Below are positions 10,803 to 22,792 of a stretch of 64,000 bases of DNA, piece by piece. Position 1 is the stretch's first letter. The number at the start of each line of letters is the position of its first letter. A program made the translations under genes and the position numbers. The DNA is from Boletus sp. NGJ (taxonomy: Eukaryota; Basidiomycota; Agaricomycetes; Boletales; Boletaceae): the NCBI GenBank assembly GCA_019096195.1, contig JAGTXK010000141.1, positions 186,001 through 250,000 of the forward strand. The letters run 5' to 3'. The notes beneath the pieces are model-generated. The model ran no database searches. It saw only the letters and a program-made list of their open reading frames with translations, and had not been told where the DNA came from.

Positions 10803-12723
10803 ATGCTGTCCACCATTCCTTTTCCCGCTTTGCCAACTCCGCCGTCATGGTTCCCGGGTCATATGAACCGGTTTACGAAGCAGTTACCTGCCCTCCTATC
10901 ACGTACAGACGTTGTGCTTGAGCTCAGAGATGCTCGCTTGCCGCTCACCAGTATCAACCACAATCTCGAGAGTGAGTCTCAAGTGCCCGCTTTGGCTCTC
11001 TTTTTTTTCACTTGGTCGTTATCGCTACGCCTCAATTCGAGAGGTGGTATCATATGGTCAACGATTCTCTCACGCCTGTTACGCCCATCATTGGCCAGCC
11101 GCATGATGATTCCGAAGCGCCGGAATCTGAATTTTTATCCACAGAAGCCGCCATATGCCGTCACGTTTTAGGGTGGGTGACTGTCATGACTAACCACCTT
11201 CTGGCCAGGAGCGATAAGAAAATGGAGAGCGGAACGGGGTCGAGATGCTTCCATGATTGTATCAAAGTCAGCTGGCCTCACTTCCCCAACGGTACCAGGG
11301 TATAAGGGGACGATATGTGAGCGGGTAGTCGTGCTAAATAAACACGACTTGGTCCCGGAGTGGGGCGTGGAGGTACGTCCCGTTTGCTAGTCTCTTCATG
11401 GACCCAACATAGTAGCAGCCGTTCCGCAAAGCCATGGCGGCTCGTTTTCCGGATCAAATAGTCCATTTTGCGTCATGCAACAAACGTCGGGACATCAAAA
11501 CGCTGAGCGAGTTGCTCGTAAGTATGTTGCCTTTTCATGTATACCTTGCACCCTATACTCAGCGGTTGCCCATGATGAAACATATTTACGTGCGACAAAA
11601 TACCGCGTATAGACATAGCCAAGACCAACCCACATGCAACAGAAATGAACGTGCTTGTCGTCGGCATGCCCAACGTTGGAAAATCCACGTTGCTAAATTC
11701 TCTTCGCAGCTTTGGGATCGCCGGTCGTACGTCGCGTCGCCCCTGTCTTTTTCTTCACATTTTTTCTACGACCTGCCATTTAGGCTGACATTTCTTCGCA
11801 AGGAACCGCTAAGGCGTTGCAAACATCCGCTCAACCCGGCCATACACGGACCTTATCCACCCGGTTGAAGATATCAGAAAATCCGTTGATTTATTCCTAC
11901 GACTCTCCCGGAGTCATGCTTCCCTTTCTTGGCAGAGGGGAACAGGGCGCCGAACGAGGCGTTAAGCTTGCACTAATCGGTAAGTAAAAAGGACGGCAAA
12001 AGAATTCAGGCCAACAATCAAAAATAAATTTATTACAGCCGGTATCAAGGAGAGCTTGTACGACGTAGAAGCTCTCGTTAACTACTTGTTGTACAGATTG
12101 AATATTCTAGATCCAGTCTGTAAGTCGCCTGCCTTCCTGTGTTTATTTAATAATGATATTTCTCAACACTGACGCGGGTTTCTTCACTGCCCTCCCTCTA
12201 CTCAGCTCCTGCATATCTCAAAGTCCTGCCGGAAGGTTCAGAACCAACCACGGAAGTGTATGTCTTCCTCGAACAGTTGGCCACGCGGCTAGGCATGCGA
12301 GTCCGAGGCGGCGATGTACACACCGCGCGGGCCGCCAAATGGTTCGTCGAATGGTGGCGACGCGAAGGCAGTTTGATTTCTGCCTCCGCACCACGGTCGA
12401 TCGGGAGGCGTATCTCGCGTGTCTTGCAGGGCGGCGACCCACCAGGCGGTTTGGATGACGCGGTACACCACCCCGTATCCATCCGTCGCGGATGGGGATT
12501 CGACTTTGAATGGACCGTCGACGTCGCGTCGCCTGACCCTGAGACCAAGGAAAACGTGGAGGAAAGGATGGGGGCGTGTATCGATACGTATATGAGGATG
12601 GCGGAGGTGCAGGAGTTAGGCGGGGATGTAAGTCAGACGCAGGAGAAAAAGCGGGCTTGGGAAGAAAAACAGGCCAGGAGGGCTGCAAAGAGCAGGGCAA
12701 AGATGTCGCGCAAGAGTGGGTGA
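10803..12723 (+). CDS. MTG1: Mitochondrial ribosome-assembly GTPase MTG1
   Basis: Circularly permuted GTPase of the YlqF/MTG1 group, which acts on the large mitochondrial ribosomal subunit. SWFPGHMNRFTKQLPALL and VVLELRDARLPL open the protein. NKHDL (G4) comes before GMPNVGKST (G1), and DSPG (G3) follows, the permuted order that defines the family. I join exons 10803-10971, 11209-11372, about 11413-11519, 11611-11728, 11802-11979, 12040-12120 and 12206-12723. The second exon (RAIRKWRAER to VPEWGVE) was found by frame continuity after a phase-1 donor. The C-terminal domain is long and ends in a basic, Ala-rich tail. An in-frame ATG lies 27 codons upstream; I chose MLSTIPFPALP because it stands just before the conserved FPGHM block. 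Confidence 0.9.
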
Positions 12724-14232
12724 TGGGTTTAGAGTGGGGGAGGCTGAGGATTCCAGGAAGGGTTTGGACGTCTGGGTATGTTGCCAGGGCTTCTTTTACG
12801 AGATAATGATGATTTTTCCCCCCTTTCCTGACTGGTGGAGTACGTGCTAGATTGGGTGACTCTAGCTAGGCGGATTCAAGCGATGAGTGACGAGCTATTC
12901 TCAGTGTCGCCAGAGGCCTACAATGCTGTGCCAGCGGGAGTCTCTAGTGCCTAGGCTTCTTTCCGAGAATTCAATAGGTAGAGTCTCAGACTCTTCGCAC
13001 AATCCTTGGCCGATTCTCCTGGAACGCGAGGGGTTAACATTTTAACCCTAGTTGATGCAAACTCAAAATCTAACGACCGTTTATGGATGAGATGTCATTT
13101 CAGCACCTGATATGTAAAATCGTATGCACACGCTATGGACACCTTATCGGAACTCCCACCGGGATGCTTGTTGCCATCGCTTCCGCGTCAGCAAATGACT
13201 TTTATTATGAGGAGACGGGGTACGTGTACTCCAGGTCAGCCAGCATACGCAAGAGAATCTACCCGACTGACCGGGCATTTACAGGAAAGGGGTGGAGGGA
13301 GACGTAAGGTGGCCACTTGGTGCGTCGACTCGACGTTGGGTTTATGCTTGGACGTTCCCATGGTCGAGGGTCGTGTTGTCACGTGGAGAATCTCTCCCTC
13401 ATCTAAAATTCTAACCGACGAACGTAGCAGGTCTCGGCTCACACGGCTCACACGAGGGGACAGCCAATCGTTGGTGAACGGATGTGGATGGTACCTCGTG
13501 ACGGCCATCAACGATCCCTCTCTCGGTTCTGTTTGTGGGGGACACTCTTACCGTATGAGTCTTTGAGGAGCATCGCAAGTATTGGAATCCGACCGTCACG
13601 AACGAACCCGTTGAACGCCATCATCATTCGTTTTCAGCCTGGCGCGTCAAATTCTGGGGCGACCTCAGCGCCAAAGTTTCGCTCGTCTCCTGTGGCGCGG
13701 GTCCTTCCAAAGAGTGCTAACGACGAGGGAGGGAAGCCTTTGATGTTCTCGCTTGAGAGGTGTCGTCGGTTGAAGTCGGCCCGACTACCAATGCCGAGTC
13801 GATTCTAGGAGAAACGGAATACGAGCGTCAAGTGGCTCGCGACGGACCGGCGGAGGCTAATTCACTTTGACCGCGAGGATAGGCGTAGAGGATGATCGGA
13901 ACCGCTGAAGACGATCCCCATGTCACAGGGATGTTCAATCCTTTCTTGTCGTCTGGGGATATACGGAAGCGTCCTGTCATCCACTTTCCCGGGTGAGTGA
14001 GTCGTTTGGCGGTTTAGACATTTCGCGCCGTCGACGCGACTCCTACTTGAACTCGGATGCGGGTCCCAAAAAAAAAAAGAAAAACGAAAACGACACTTTC
14101 AAGCGGAAGTATTTACACCACGATATCATGGCAAACGTTACAGCACTTGTTTTTCGGGAGTAAATGACAAAAAAAGAAATTGGGGACCGAATCATATACT
14201 CGGGGGACACGAGAGAAAAATGAAAAACAGAT
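12724..14232. other. Intergenic region, no supported gene
   Basis: About 1.5 kb. Scattered frames (such as 13135-13566 and 13482-13808, +) carry no motif. A protein-like run around 13575-13680 (containing AWRVKFWGDLSAK in one frame) has stops close by and no clear splice partners, so it could be a gene relic. An A-rich tract sits at 14069-14079. Confidence 0.4.
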
Positions 14233-14326
14233 GGGCCTTGCTGGGAATCGAACCCAGGCCACTTGCATTTCCTCGAATTCGAACGAACTGCCCAAAGCAA
14301 GTATCGTACCTCTAGACTACAAGGCC
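14233..14326 (-). tRNA. tRNA-Pro (anticodon TGG) with a 23-nt intron
   Basis: Read on the minus strand from 14326. The acceptor arm is GGCCTTG with CAAGGCC, the D-loop region is GTCTAGAGGTACGA, the anticodon stem is CTTGC/GCAAG, and the T-arm is CTGGG-TTCGATT-CCCAG. The anticodon TGG lies at 14294-14292. An intron of about 23 nt (14290-14268) interrupts the loop directly after position 37, the canonical place for tRNA splicing endonuclease. A minus-strand T run just downstream (14214-14226) fits a Pol III terminator. Confidence 0.9.
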
Positions 14327-14992
14327 AACGGAAGTTTAAAGGACTCATAAATACCACAGCACTTGTGGTACGTCCGCACTTAAGTAAAGTGTGTTCACCA
14401 CAACTGGCTTGTGCCAGTGGCCCCGTGGAATGTTTTCATCCACGTCATATCGATGTTAGTACTCAGCTACCACATTCCCTTCATCAAATACTCAGCATGG
14501 AAGCTTCTGGCCGGGTTGCGGGGGTGAGCCCCATGTGGGCTTGTTCAGCTTCCCGTTCAGCTCGTACACCAACAATCCAACACCTCCCAGTCATCGCATG
14601 TTCGCCGACATTACCTATGACGCCATGGATACAACGAATGCTACCGACAACTTCTACCCCACTAATGCTGGTGCTGTGCTTGCTGCGAACGCGTGGACGA
14701 TAAAAACATCCTGGAATCCTGGAGTCAAGCGACCAACAACAGAGTAGCTCGAGATTGAAGTTACAATCGAGCGCATGTCTTGTTCGTCGACCTAGAATGA
14801 TGAGCGCACATGCCAACGACTTCCCGTATCCAAGACCAGGGGCGAGCGCTTGTAGCTCGCCTGGCAGGAACATTCACGATGCCATAGACTTCTTACATCC
14901 TCGATTTGGTTTTGAATGGTCGATCGACTGAGCAATGTACCCCAGCAAATGTAATGTCCTACAGCGGCAAAAAATGATGGTACCGTACGGGG
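14327..14992. other. Short intergenic region with unassigned frames
   Basis: Some 670 bp between the tRNA and the 3' end of SEC20. A plus frame at 14535-14747 reads like protein in places (FADITYDAMDTTNATDNFY) but has no identifiable family and no splice context. I do not call it a gene. Confidence 0.35.
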
Positions 14993-16295
14993 CTATAGTT
15001 CCACATGAGCGGGATCCGAGATGAGGGTGCTTCCTGAATCTGCAACTGCAGCCGATTCCGCAACGAAGCCTGAAGATAACACGGATTCCGCGACCCGCGA
15101 GGCATCTTCCGTGTGCCCAGGTAAGGTGGTAGTAGCTGCCAAAACAGAAGCGAGCGTCGGTAGAACAGTTGTCGCCGTGGCCACGACGCTCGTCAGCGAC
15201 GTCCCTGCACCCCTGTCCATCACCACTTCCTTCAATATTTTCCCTGTTGCTCGCCCGCGAGAACCACCAACACCGGGTACAAACCTCGTCCACCAAAACG
15301 CGATCCTCAGCCCTCTGTCTAGTATCCGCTGTTTCAGTACGAACAACATCACAAGTGCAAAGAAGACGAGGGCTGAGATGATGAGCACGCGATCCAGCCA
15401 GTCCGTGTGTTCAAGTGCAGTCACTAGTTGTTTTGAGGCGCCGATAAAGAGATTGAGCATATCGTGTGCTTGTGAGGCCGATTGGAGATTGGCCGTGGAA
15501 GTTTCTGTTTGGGGTGGTGTTGGCTGAGACTAGCAGGGGAGAAACGCACGAACCTAGGAGTTGGCTAGATAGAACACTGTGTTCGAGCTCTTTTTGCATG
15601 AGACCAATTGTCCGTTGTAGAGCCTCCGTGACATTGTTGTTAGCCTTCATTAGTACATCTTCTCTAAAGTGCAAAAAACCATCGTCGATGTTAGTCTCGA
15701 GCCAAATATCCTACCACGAAGCTCTGAAGACACGAACGTGACTTTCTCATTCGAAGGTGTCATTTGCATTTGTTCCCGAACAGAGGGCGAATGAAGAAGC
15801 TCTTCGCGCTGCGATCGGCTCTGCGCATCTATTGCACGCTTCGAGGCGAGCACGGCTGCTCGGGAGTCTTTGCGTAGCCTGGAAGGGTGAGAACAGAGAA
15901 CAGAATAATGGATATAGACATACCCGTCAAGCACCTTCAGATGTTCCCCCACCTTTGCTCTGAGCGTCGTGCGCGCCCTGTCGCTCCGCTGGTCATCTAC
16001 GAGGACATCCATTTCCTACAAGGTCAGCACAACCAAGTGGCGATCCAGCCCCAAACATCAATTGTCATTTGACATTCGTCCTAGTCCTAGAATCTGAACT
16101 GCTTACCTCGACTTGGTTGGCCAGCTGTTCAATGTCCTCTCTGACTTCGGCAGCCCATGCTTGTTGCGTTGCAAGCGGTCCCGTACATGCCCGAAGCCGC
16201 GGGATTTGTAATGTTGAAAGGTCATTTTGACGCCGTTCGACTGATTCGAGAAGAGCCTGTGCATCGGCGTCGAACGTGGTGGGGATGGGAGCCAT
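14993..16295 (-). CDS. SEC20: Sec20-type Golgi-to-ER SNARE protein
   Basis: Tail-anchored Qb-type SNARE of the ER acceptor complex for COPI vesicles. Five exons (16295-16107, 16015-15924, 15878-15715, 15661-15554, 15504-14993) give 354 residues with every phase matching. The N-terminal half is alpha-helical and charged. The SNARE region runs from EDVLMKANNNVTEALQRT to LEHTDWLDR. One transmembrane segment (LIISALVFFALVMLFVL) is followed by KQRILDRGLRIAFWWTRF, the hallmark Sec20 motif after the membrane. The tail after that is a long Ala/Thr/Val-rich luminal extension of about 90 residues with no HDEL-like ending (it ends HVEL). Confidence 0.9.
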
Positions 16296-16785
16296 CGTTG
16301 GAGGAGGACAACCTCGCTGTAGCCACGGTGTCGCAATTCGGAACACGCGGAGAACAACCTTTTGTGGACTTAGCACCCGCCGCTCGGATGCTTCCGGCTT
16401 GAACCAAAACCCTTCTGCCGGTTCATTGACTAGAACTAGTACCACACAGCGGAACGTCTAGTCGACTGAAACACTCCCGACTTGACGGGCTGAACTTCGA
16501 CAAGAACCGCCATATCAACCAGGCCCGCTTCTCATGAATATCCACTTGCCATGGTGTCGAGTTAACATATCAGGCCCTATCTAATTTGAGTAAGTTTTGC
16601 CACTCGAGCACTCACTTGATAGTCAACCATATTGATGGCCGCAATTGGCAAATCGAACTTGATGTAGGCTAACGCGGACTCTTTCCCACTTGATTCCTTC
16701 CATGATGGTAACGCGTTTTCGGCCCCTGCAACGCAGCTAGCAACGCAAAAAATGGGTTAATTGTCTGTCTCTATCTGAAATACAG
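16296..16785. other. Upstream region of SEC20 and of the P450 relic
   Basis: About 490 bp. It probably holds the SEC20 promoter and decayed 5' exons of the adjacent P450 relic; I could not find the P450 membrane anchor here. Nothing else is recognisable. Confidence 0.35.
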
Positions 16786-18458
16786 GTGGTTGCCGTACGT
16801 CGGATGGGCGAAAAAAACACGGTAATTGCAACGCTAGATTTGCGCTATTTGCTCAAGTAGATGACCCTGGGGGACCTTATCATCATTAATTCGGGGGGAG
16901 TCGCAAAGGAATTGCTCGATAACCGCTCCAGGAACTATTTCGACCATGATTTCACCAGAGATCTGCAGGCCTCCTTTCAACATCACATTGTCAGGCTCCA
17001 CTAATGTGATCATCAATCGTAGGTGCGGAAGGGACATCAGTACTACCGTCATAGAATATGGGGACAGATGGCATCTACATAGGCGATTTTTCCGCCAGAC
17101 GTTCCGGAGCGACGCAATCCATAGGTTCATGCTCCTGCAACATCGCAAAGTATATCAACTTTTGCGAAGGCTCCTGGATAGTCCAGATTAACTTCCCGAT
17201 CGCATATTCGAGTGCGTCTTCCACATAAACCCGCTTGGAGTGATATTGATTGCCAGATTATCACACCCTGCAGATACACAGCCTCAGTCATCCTGGGCGG
17301 CGTATACGATTATGATGCAAATTTTCAGAAAGAAGGATATTATTGCGAAGACGGTCAAGATCACCGTACAAGCCCTACACCCTGAAGTCTCGATCCTCGG
17401 CGCATTTTCGGCACATGAATGAAATCGTACCTCACCCGTATTGTCGTCTTGACTATCGAGGGCATCTAGTTTTGAGGCTTCCATTTCTCGGCATGTCGTT
17501 GAAGCGGGACATGGCGACTGCCAAGGCGCATTCGAACCAATAAGTTGAAAAGGCGTTCGAGTATTCTTTGCAGAGACTGGTGAGGGAACATTCAAGACGT
17601 GAGTTCATTGCCGTGTAAGTCTCAGGCAGCTTTGCTCCAACGATGGTATCCGATGCTGTCCGAAATGTGGAAGAGAAGGGCACCTCAACAGACGCGGAGT
17701 GGAACAAGGATCTCTCAGAGGCAGCCGCAACGGGCTTTGGATGAATGGCGCAGATTTTTAAGTATCCTTGTCTCCTTCACATTCTTAGTTGCATCTGAGA
17801 CAGTAAGTAACGATTTTGACTTTATCCGGTGGTTTCCTTTCCTGTTACTCACAACGCGGAGGACAGTCAAACTCTGACTCATGATGGTGGTGAACCCTGA
17901 AGCCCAGAAGAAGGCCCAAGCGCAAGTCGACGCCGTGGTGGGGGGGACAGGCTACCGATGATCAAAGATTGTCCATTGCTGCCTTACGTCGACGCTATTC
18001 TTCGGGAGACGCTCAGGTACAGCCCCATCTTCCCTTTGTGTAAGTGCAGCCCACATGCATTTATTCCTTGGTTGATTTGTCCATAAATCAGCATTCCCAC
18101 ACCCTGTTGTGGACGACGACGACTATGCCGGATTTCGCATCCCGAAGGGTGGATGGCCCAAATTCCTCTGTATTCGCAGAAGCTATGGTCGTATCTAACA
18201 TTTGGTCAGCCTGCTCCATCTCTCTCCAACCCCACAAATTTATCCCCGAGCGCTTTCTCTGCGACGACGGTACACTCAAATCTGATGATATCGAAAATGT
18301 CGCATTCGGATTCGGGCTTGCGTCGGGAGGTACTTTGCGGACATGTCCGTGTGGTCTGTGACAAAATCTTGGCCACGTTCACGATCGAGAAAGCCAGGGA
18401 CGAGGATAGGTTGGAAATTCCCGTGGAACCGAGATTCTCCAACGGCGCTACTATGTAA
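16786..18458 (+). pseudogene. Cytochrome P450 pseudogene
   Basis: P450 segments appear in the right order but in shifting frames. They include LPYVGWAKK and GDLIIINSGGVAKELLDNRS, then YGDRWHLHRRFFRQTFRSDA (helix C), GMSLKRDMATAKAHSNQ, DAVRNVEEKG, KKAQAQVDAVVGG, LPYVDAILRETLRYSP (ExxR) and FIPERFLCDDGTLKSDD. An in-frame TAA at 17541-17543 breaks the chain within a conserved segment. Near 18310 the frame jumps between FGFG and CVGRYFADMSVW, so the residues just before the heme-binding Cys are deleted and the frame is lost. The I-helix area near 17750-17880 is full of stops. It is a close relative of the P450 at 62697-64000. No N-terminal anchor was found. Confidence 0.85.
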
Positions 18459-21151
18459 GTAATCGTATTTAAATGTTCCCTGTACAGGCTATATGTTTGC
18501 TGATCGCAATTACACCGCACGGTTGTAGACATTCACTCCCGTTCCGGTGCAATATCGTACCTAGGATATCAAGGATGGATGCAGAGAAGGTTGGAACAGC
18601 TGATCGAGGCGACTACTACCTAGGATAGCATTGTCTACCTCCGCTAGAAAACCGAGTAGGTCGTTTTCTAGACAAGTGGATATTGTTATGCAGCAACCGA
18701 CAAGTCTAGTTCTACGTGTACGTCATATTTTGCGTACCCGGACCATGCGGCATGTTTGTAGCAGAACTTAATGGAGGCCACCGACGATCATCATGACTTT
18801 GGACCGAAGGCAGTGCGCTAACATCATCCGCAGCTCTCAATCGATGCATGCCACAGAATTGATGCAGATACGGGAATCTGAGGTATCTTTGGTCACTCGA
18901 CATTCTCCGAATGATGAGTGAAACGAGCTCTATCAAGCTTGAATCTGCCAACTTTTGATGCAGTAAGTGATTGATCTTGATGAAGTGCTTGGGCTGTGAT
19001 GGGTCTATCATGTCCACTCTGAGCCACTCATGCCAGGTCTTACTTTGTCTCGTCTGCGAGGTCCACCAACTGCTTCGCAGAGTCCACATCGCGGGTAGCT
19101 CTGACTCATGAATCACTCAGGTCATTCAAAAGTTGAGCGCGTTTGTGCCACTCGTCTACCCTCGTTCCCCTACGGTCATCTGTATTCTCCCGCATGCTAC
19201 TAGAAACGCTCGTGTAAACCCGCTCGAGCCGTCAGTTGATTCGGTGGGTCCACGATCGCCGAAAGAAAGCTGGCCGCCAAATGGGATGCAGGGACTCGCG
19301 TTCACAACAATACTTGGTTTGTTGAGACCCGCGCCAGATCTTACACCTCACTTGAAGAATGCACGGTTCACCATCAATAAAGGTAGACGATATATGACAT
19401 CTGAGACATCGAACTCTGATTAGGTCCAGAAACGGACGAATTACTTCCTGTGGACGGAGAGGACGACATTTGTGACGGTGTGATGGAAGAAGTCACGAAC
19501 CTAGAGAAGGAGCTTCCTCCTCGCAACTTTTCTCCAGCTGTTCTCTGTCTTGGTGCCACAGTGGGACAGGGAACAAGGCAGTTTATTGAGGTTGGGCACC
19601 TGATTGAGTGCAGAGGCCGCTGATTCTTCTGGCTTGCAAGACTCGAAATACCCCCCTTCGTTTGGGAGATCATGGAAGTCGTCCGTCCTTTGCAGGCTCC
19701 ACCGAAACTCCCCACTTGTCGACAGTCAACATCTCAATACCCGATAAATGAACTTCCGCGACGCATGCAGGGGAGTAAAAATTACTCCAAAAAAATCTCG
19801 ACGACGTAGTGAAGGCATCTCCCTTTGCACACAGTTATGCAGTGCAATCGACCGGTTCGAGCTGTGATACGATCACACTTACGACAGAAAGTGTTGAAAC
19901 AAAAAAGGCATAGCAAATGTTTGCGCGCGTTGTCGGAACCGTCGCTGGAACGTGAGCTTTCCGAGTCGTTTCCTTCTTCATAAGCTCAATATGTTCGTAG
20001 GCGTTCAGCTTGGCACGCACGTCCATTCCCCCCGTAGGTTCCTCGGGCTACGTGAGGCCCGGAGCACGTTGTCGTCGTTTAGTGTCATGTGTCACCGCCC
20101 CCGATACCCGGTTTATCGTGACGACACCATCGTGAATTCGATGGCGGCAATGCATTCATGGCCATCCGAGTCTACCCGTCAGGAGAAATAAGCCTTGCCT
20201 TCCTTTTTCCTTCTCCCGTATGATTGTATCAGGTCAGGGACTCCCACTTGCCCTTGCCCCTGTGACGCCCAATCCTTCTTTAAATTTGCATCAACACTAT
20301 AACTGTATAATTTTCAATCATGCCGCAAGGCGTTCCAGTGACACTGTAACCTTCGGTTCGGGACCCTACAGCCAGGAGGTGTATCGCATGCATTGAATTT
20401 ACTTCCACAGGCTATAATCGGGACCCCAAGGGGCGTCGTCCCGCATCCATGATCTTTTGATCGACCAATCGTGAACGGGAACTTGAGGAACGGCAGTTTC
20501 AGACCACACACGCGGTTCAGAAGAGTGAGGAACAGGCAGCAGATCAATTGGTCGCGAAAGTCGTCTTACAAGATACCAAGGTAATGACAACGGACGACTC
20601 CAGAACCACCAACAATTTGGTCCCGATCCTTCATGCTCGTCCCTCAACGTTCTCAACACCAACCACAACCACTCAACTACACACGTCACGGAATCATCCA
20701 ACTCGCAAACACGATCCGCCGAAATCTCACGCGATACACCGCCTCGGTCCACAACATAGTAAATGAGGGCAAATGGGGGAGGGAGGGGGGAGGGGGAAGA
20801 GGGGGAGAGGTGAAAAAAATGAGATGTCACGTCCAGACTAGGCGCGAAGGAGAAAAAAGGGTAGCCTATAATATACACACAATTGGTAGAAGAGTGATGG
20901 AATGGCTGAAAGTTGTAGCGTATGACTCCAGCGATGGAGGAAGAGACAGAAAACAAATAAAGGATGGACTCCCCCCTCTGAAAAAGTGACAACGATGGCG
21001 ATATTTGGACAACGATGACGACAAGACCGAGAATGGCGAAACGGCGTGGTTCAGTTACTGGTGGACTGCAAGTCGGATGAAAACCCCCCCTCACCCTACC
21101 GCCACCACCCAACGCTACAACGACCCCAGATCTCCCGTAACGAGAGACACT
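18459..21151. other. Gene-poor stretch downstream of the P450 relic and DHH1
   Basis: About 2.7 kb. On the minus strand near 18780-19085 two frames could be joined by a good-looking intron (GTAAGA...CACAG) to read LVDLADETK then PKHFIKINHLLHQKL, but I know no family for it. A short minus frame at 19835-20026 has one hydrophobic segment. A purine-rich run lies at 20775-20812. The open minus frame 20399-21112 sits where the DHH1 3' UTR should be and looks non-coding. Confidence 0.4.
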
Positions 21152-22792
21152 TCATCGACCGACAGGAGTTCCCCGATACGCGGCTTGATTGGCGTAGCCA
21201 CCGCGCGAGGGAGCTTGTGATTGCACTGGTCCGTTATTCTGTCTCCCGTTCTGGGTCGGCTGCCCCTGCTGAACAGGTGCTTGCTGTCGTGCCTGCGTTG
21301 GTGGCTGTGGCTGAGGTTGCGGTGGAGCGAGTGGCTTTTGTGGAGCAGGAGTTGGTTCGTCGGGGGCAGTGGGTGCGACATACAAGCCCTTGTCAATAAT
21401 CTGGGGAATAGGTTGTATCTCCGTCCCAAGTTCTTGCTCGATGCGGTATAGGTTGAATCGGTCTTCGTATGTGACAAGGTTGATGGCGAGACCCAAGTGC
21501 CCAAAACGACCCGATCGTCCAATACGGTGAAGGTAAGTTTCGGAATTTTTGGGAAAGTCAAAATTGATGACGACGTTCACGGCTTGGATATCGATGCCTC
21601 GCGTGAGCAGGTCCGAACAAACAAGGTTCCTACATACGCCGTTACGGAAATCGTGGAATACACGGTTACGATGCGATTGCAGCATTTTCGCGTGCGAATA
21701 GAAACAAGAATAGCCAAGCTCCGTGACCTTCTTGGCCAACAGCTCGACACGATTAGTGGAGTTACAAAAGATGATCGATTGGTTAATTTGCAGCTACAAG
21801 GCCGTGAGCGAGGCGAACGCATAGAGTACGAAGCGGACATACCTTGGAGAATAACGTATTTAGGCAATGCACTTTCTGCCGCTCCTCGACGTAAGCGTAA
21901 TATTGCGTGACACCACGCAGGGTGAGTTCCTCCATGAGGTTTATTTCGTACGGGGACTTCATATGTTTATCCTACACGCACCGGTAAGACAAGTATCGGA
22001 GGAAAAAATAGAATGGACACGCACCTTGAAATCCTTTACAATAAGCGGGAAGGTTGCACTGAAGAGCATGACCTGGCGGTCGGTAGGGAGGAAAGAGAGC
22101 AATTGCTCCATGACAGGCGTGAATTCGGGGGAGAGGAGCTTGTCGGCTTCGTCCATGACAAAAACAGGACACTCGCTGAGATCGGCGACATTCTTGCCAG
22201 CCAAGTCGAGAATACGACCAGGAGTACCAACAAGCACATGAACCGTCTCTGACAAACGCATGATATCGTCCTTGAGAGTTGTGCCTCCAGTAGTCACCAT
22301 GACTTGGATCCCCATGTGTTTTCCGAGGATTTTACAAACTTGGGCGGTCTGGAGAGCAAGTTCACGGGTAGGGACGAGTAGGAGTGCTTGGATCTTGTTC
22401 TTATTGACGTCAATTTGCTGCAGGGAGGGTATAACAAAGGCAGCGGTTTTGCCGGTACCGTTCTTTGCACGAGCAAGAATATCACGTTTGGTGAGGGCGA
22501 TGGGGATAGCTTCTTCTTGTATTGGTGAAGGTTTTTCGAAACCTGCCTCAAAAATGCCCATGAGGAGTTCGCGGCGGAGGAACATGTCTTCAAATTCGGT
22601 GCCCTTGGTGGCAGTTACATCTTCTGTTTGCGGTCGCAGGTCTTTTGGTGGGGGGCGGAGGCCAGTCTTCCAGGAAGCGTCGTTGTGGTTGGAAGGGCTG
22701 TCAAAAGAACGAACGATATGAGGAAGGGAAGAAAAGTGGAAAACGACTGCGACACACGTGCTAGATGATGATGGCTTAGCTACTTGCGACAT
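21152..22792 (-). CDS. DHH1: DEAD-box RNA helicase DHH1 (DDX6 family)
   Basis: Cytoplasmic ATP-dependent RNA helicase that promotes decapping and translational repression in P-bodies. Four exons (22792-22758, 22697-22025, 21971-21843, 21793-21152) give 492 residues, in phase throughout. Motifs in order: [14 protein letters not shown] (Q motif), [13 protein letters not shown] (I), PTRELALQ (Ia), TPGRILDL (Ib), DEADKLL (II), SATFP (III), [11 protein letters not shown] (IV), [13 protein letters not shown] (V) and [10 protein letters not shown] (VI). The block [20 protein letters not shown] is diagnostic of DHH1/DDX6. The C-terminal tail is Pro/Gln-rich ([13 protein letters not shown]) as in other fungal homologues. 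The first exon is only 35 nt. Confidence 0.95.

Noticed and set aside
15021-15527. Plus-strand 168-codon frame
   Set aside because: Antisense shadow of the SEC20 last exon.
18712-19116. Minus-strand frame with a possible intron (LVDLADETK joined to PKHFIKINHLL)
   Set aside because: The splice signals look good, but no start, no further exons and no family were found.
20399-21112. Minus-strand open frame of 237 codons after DHH1
   Set aside because: No family motif, repetitive purine/pyrimidine-rich coding, and it sits where the DHH1 3' UTR is expected.
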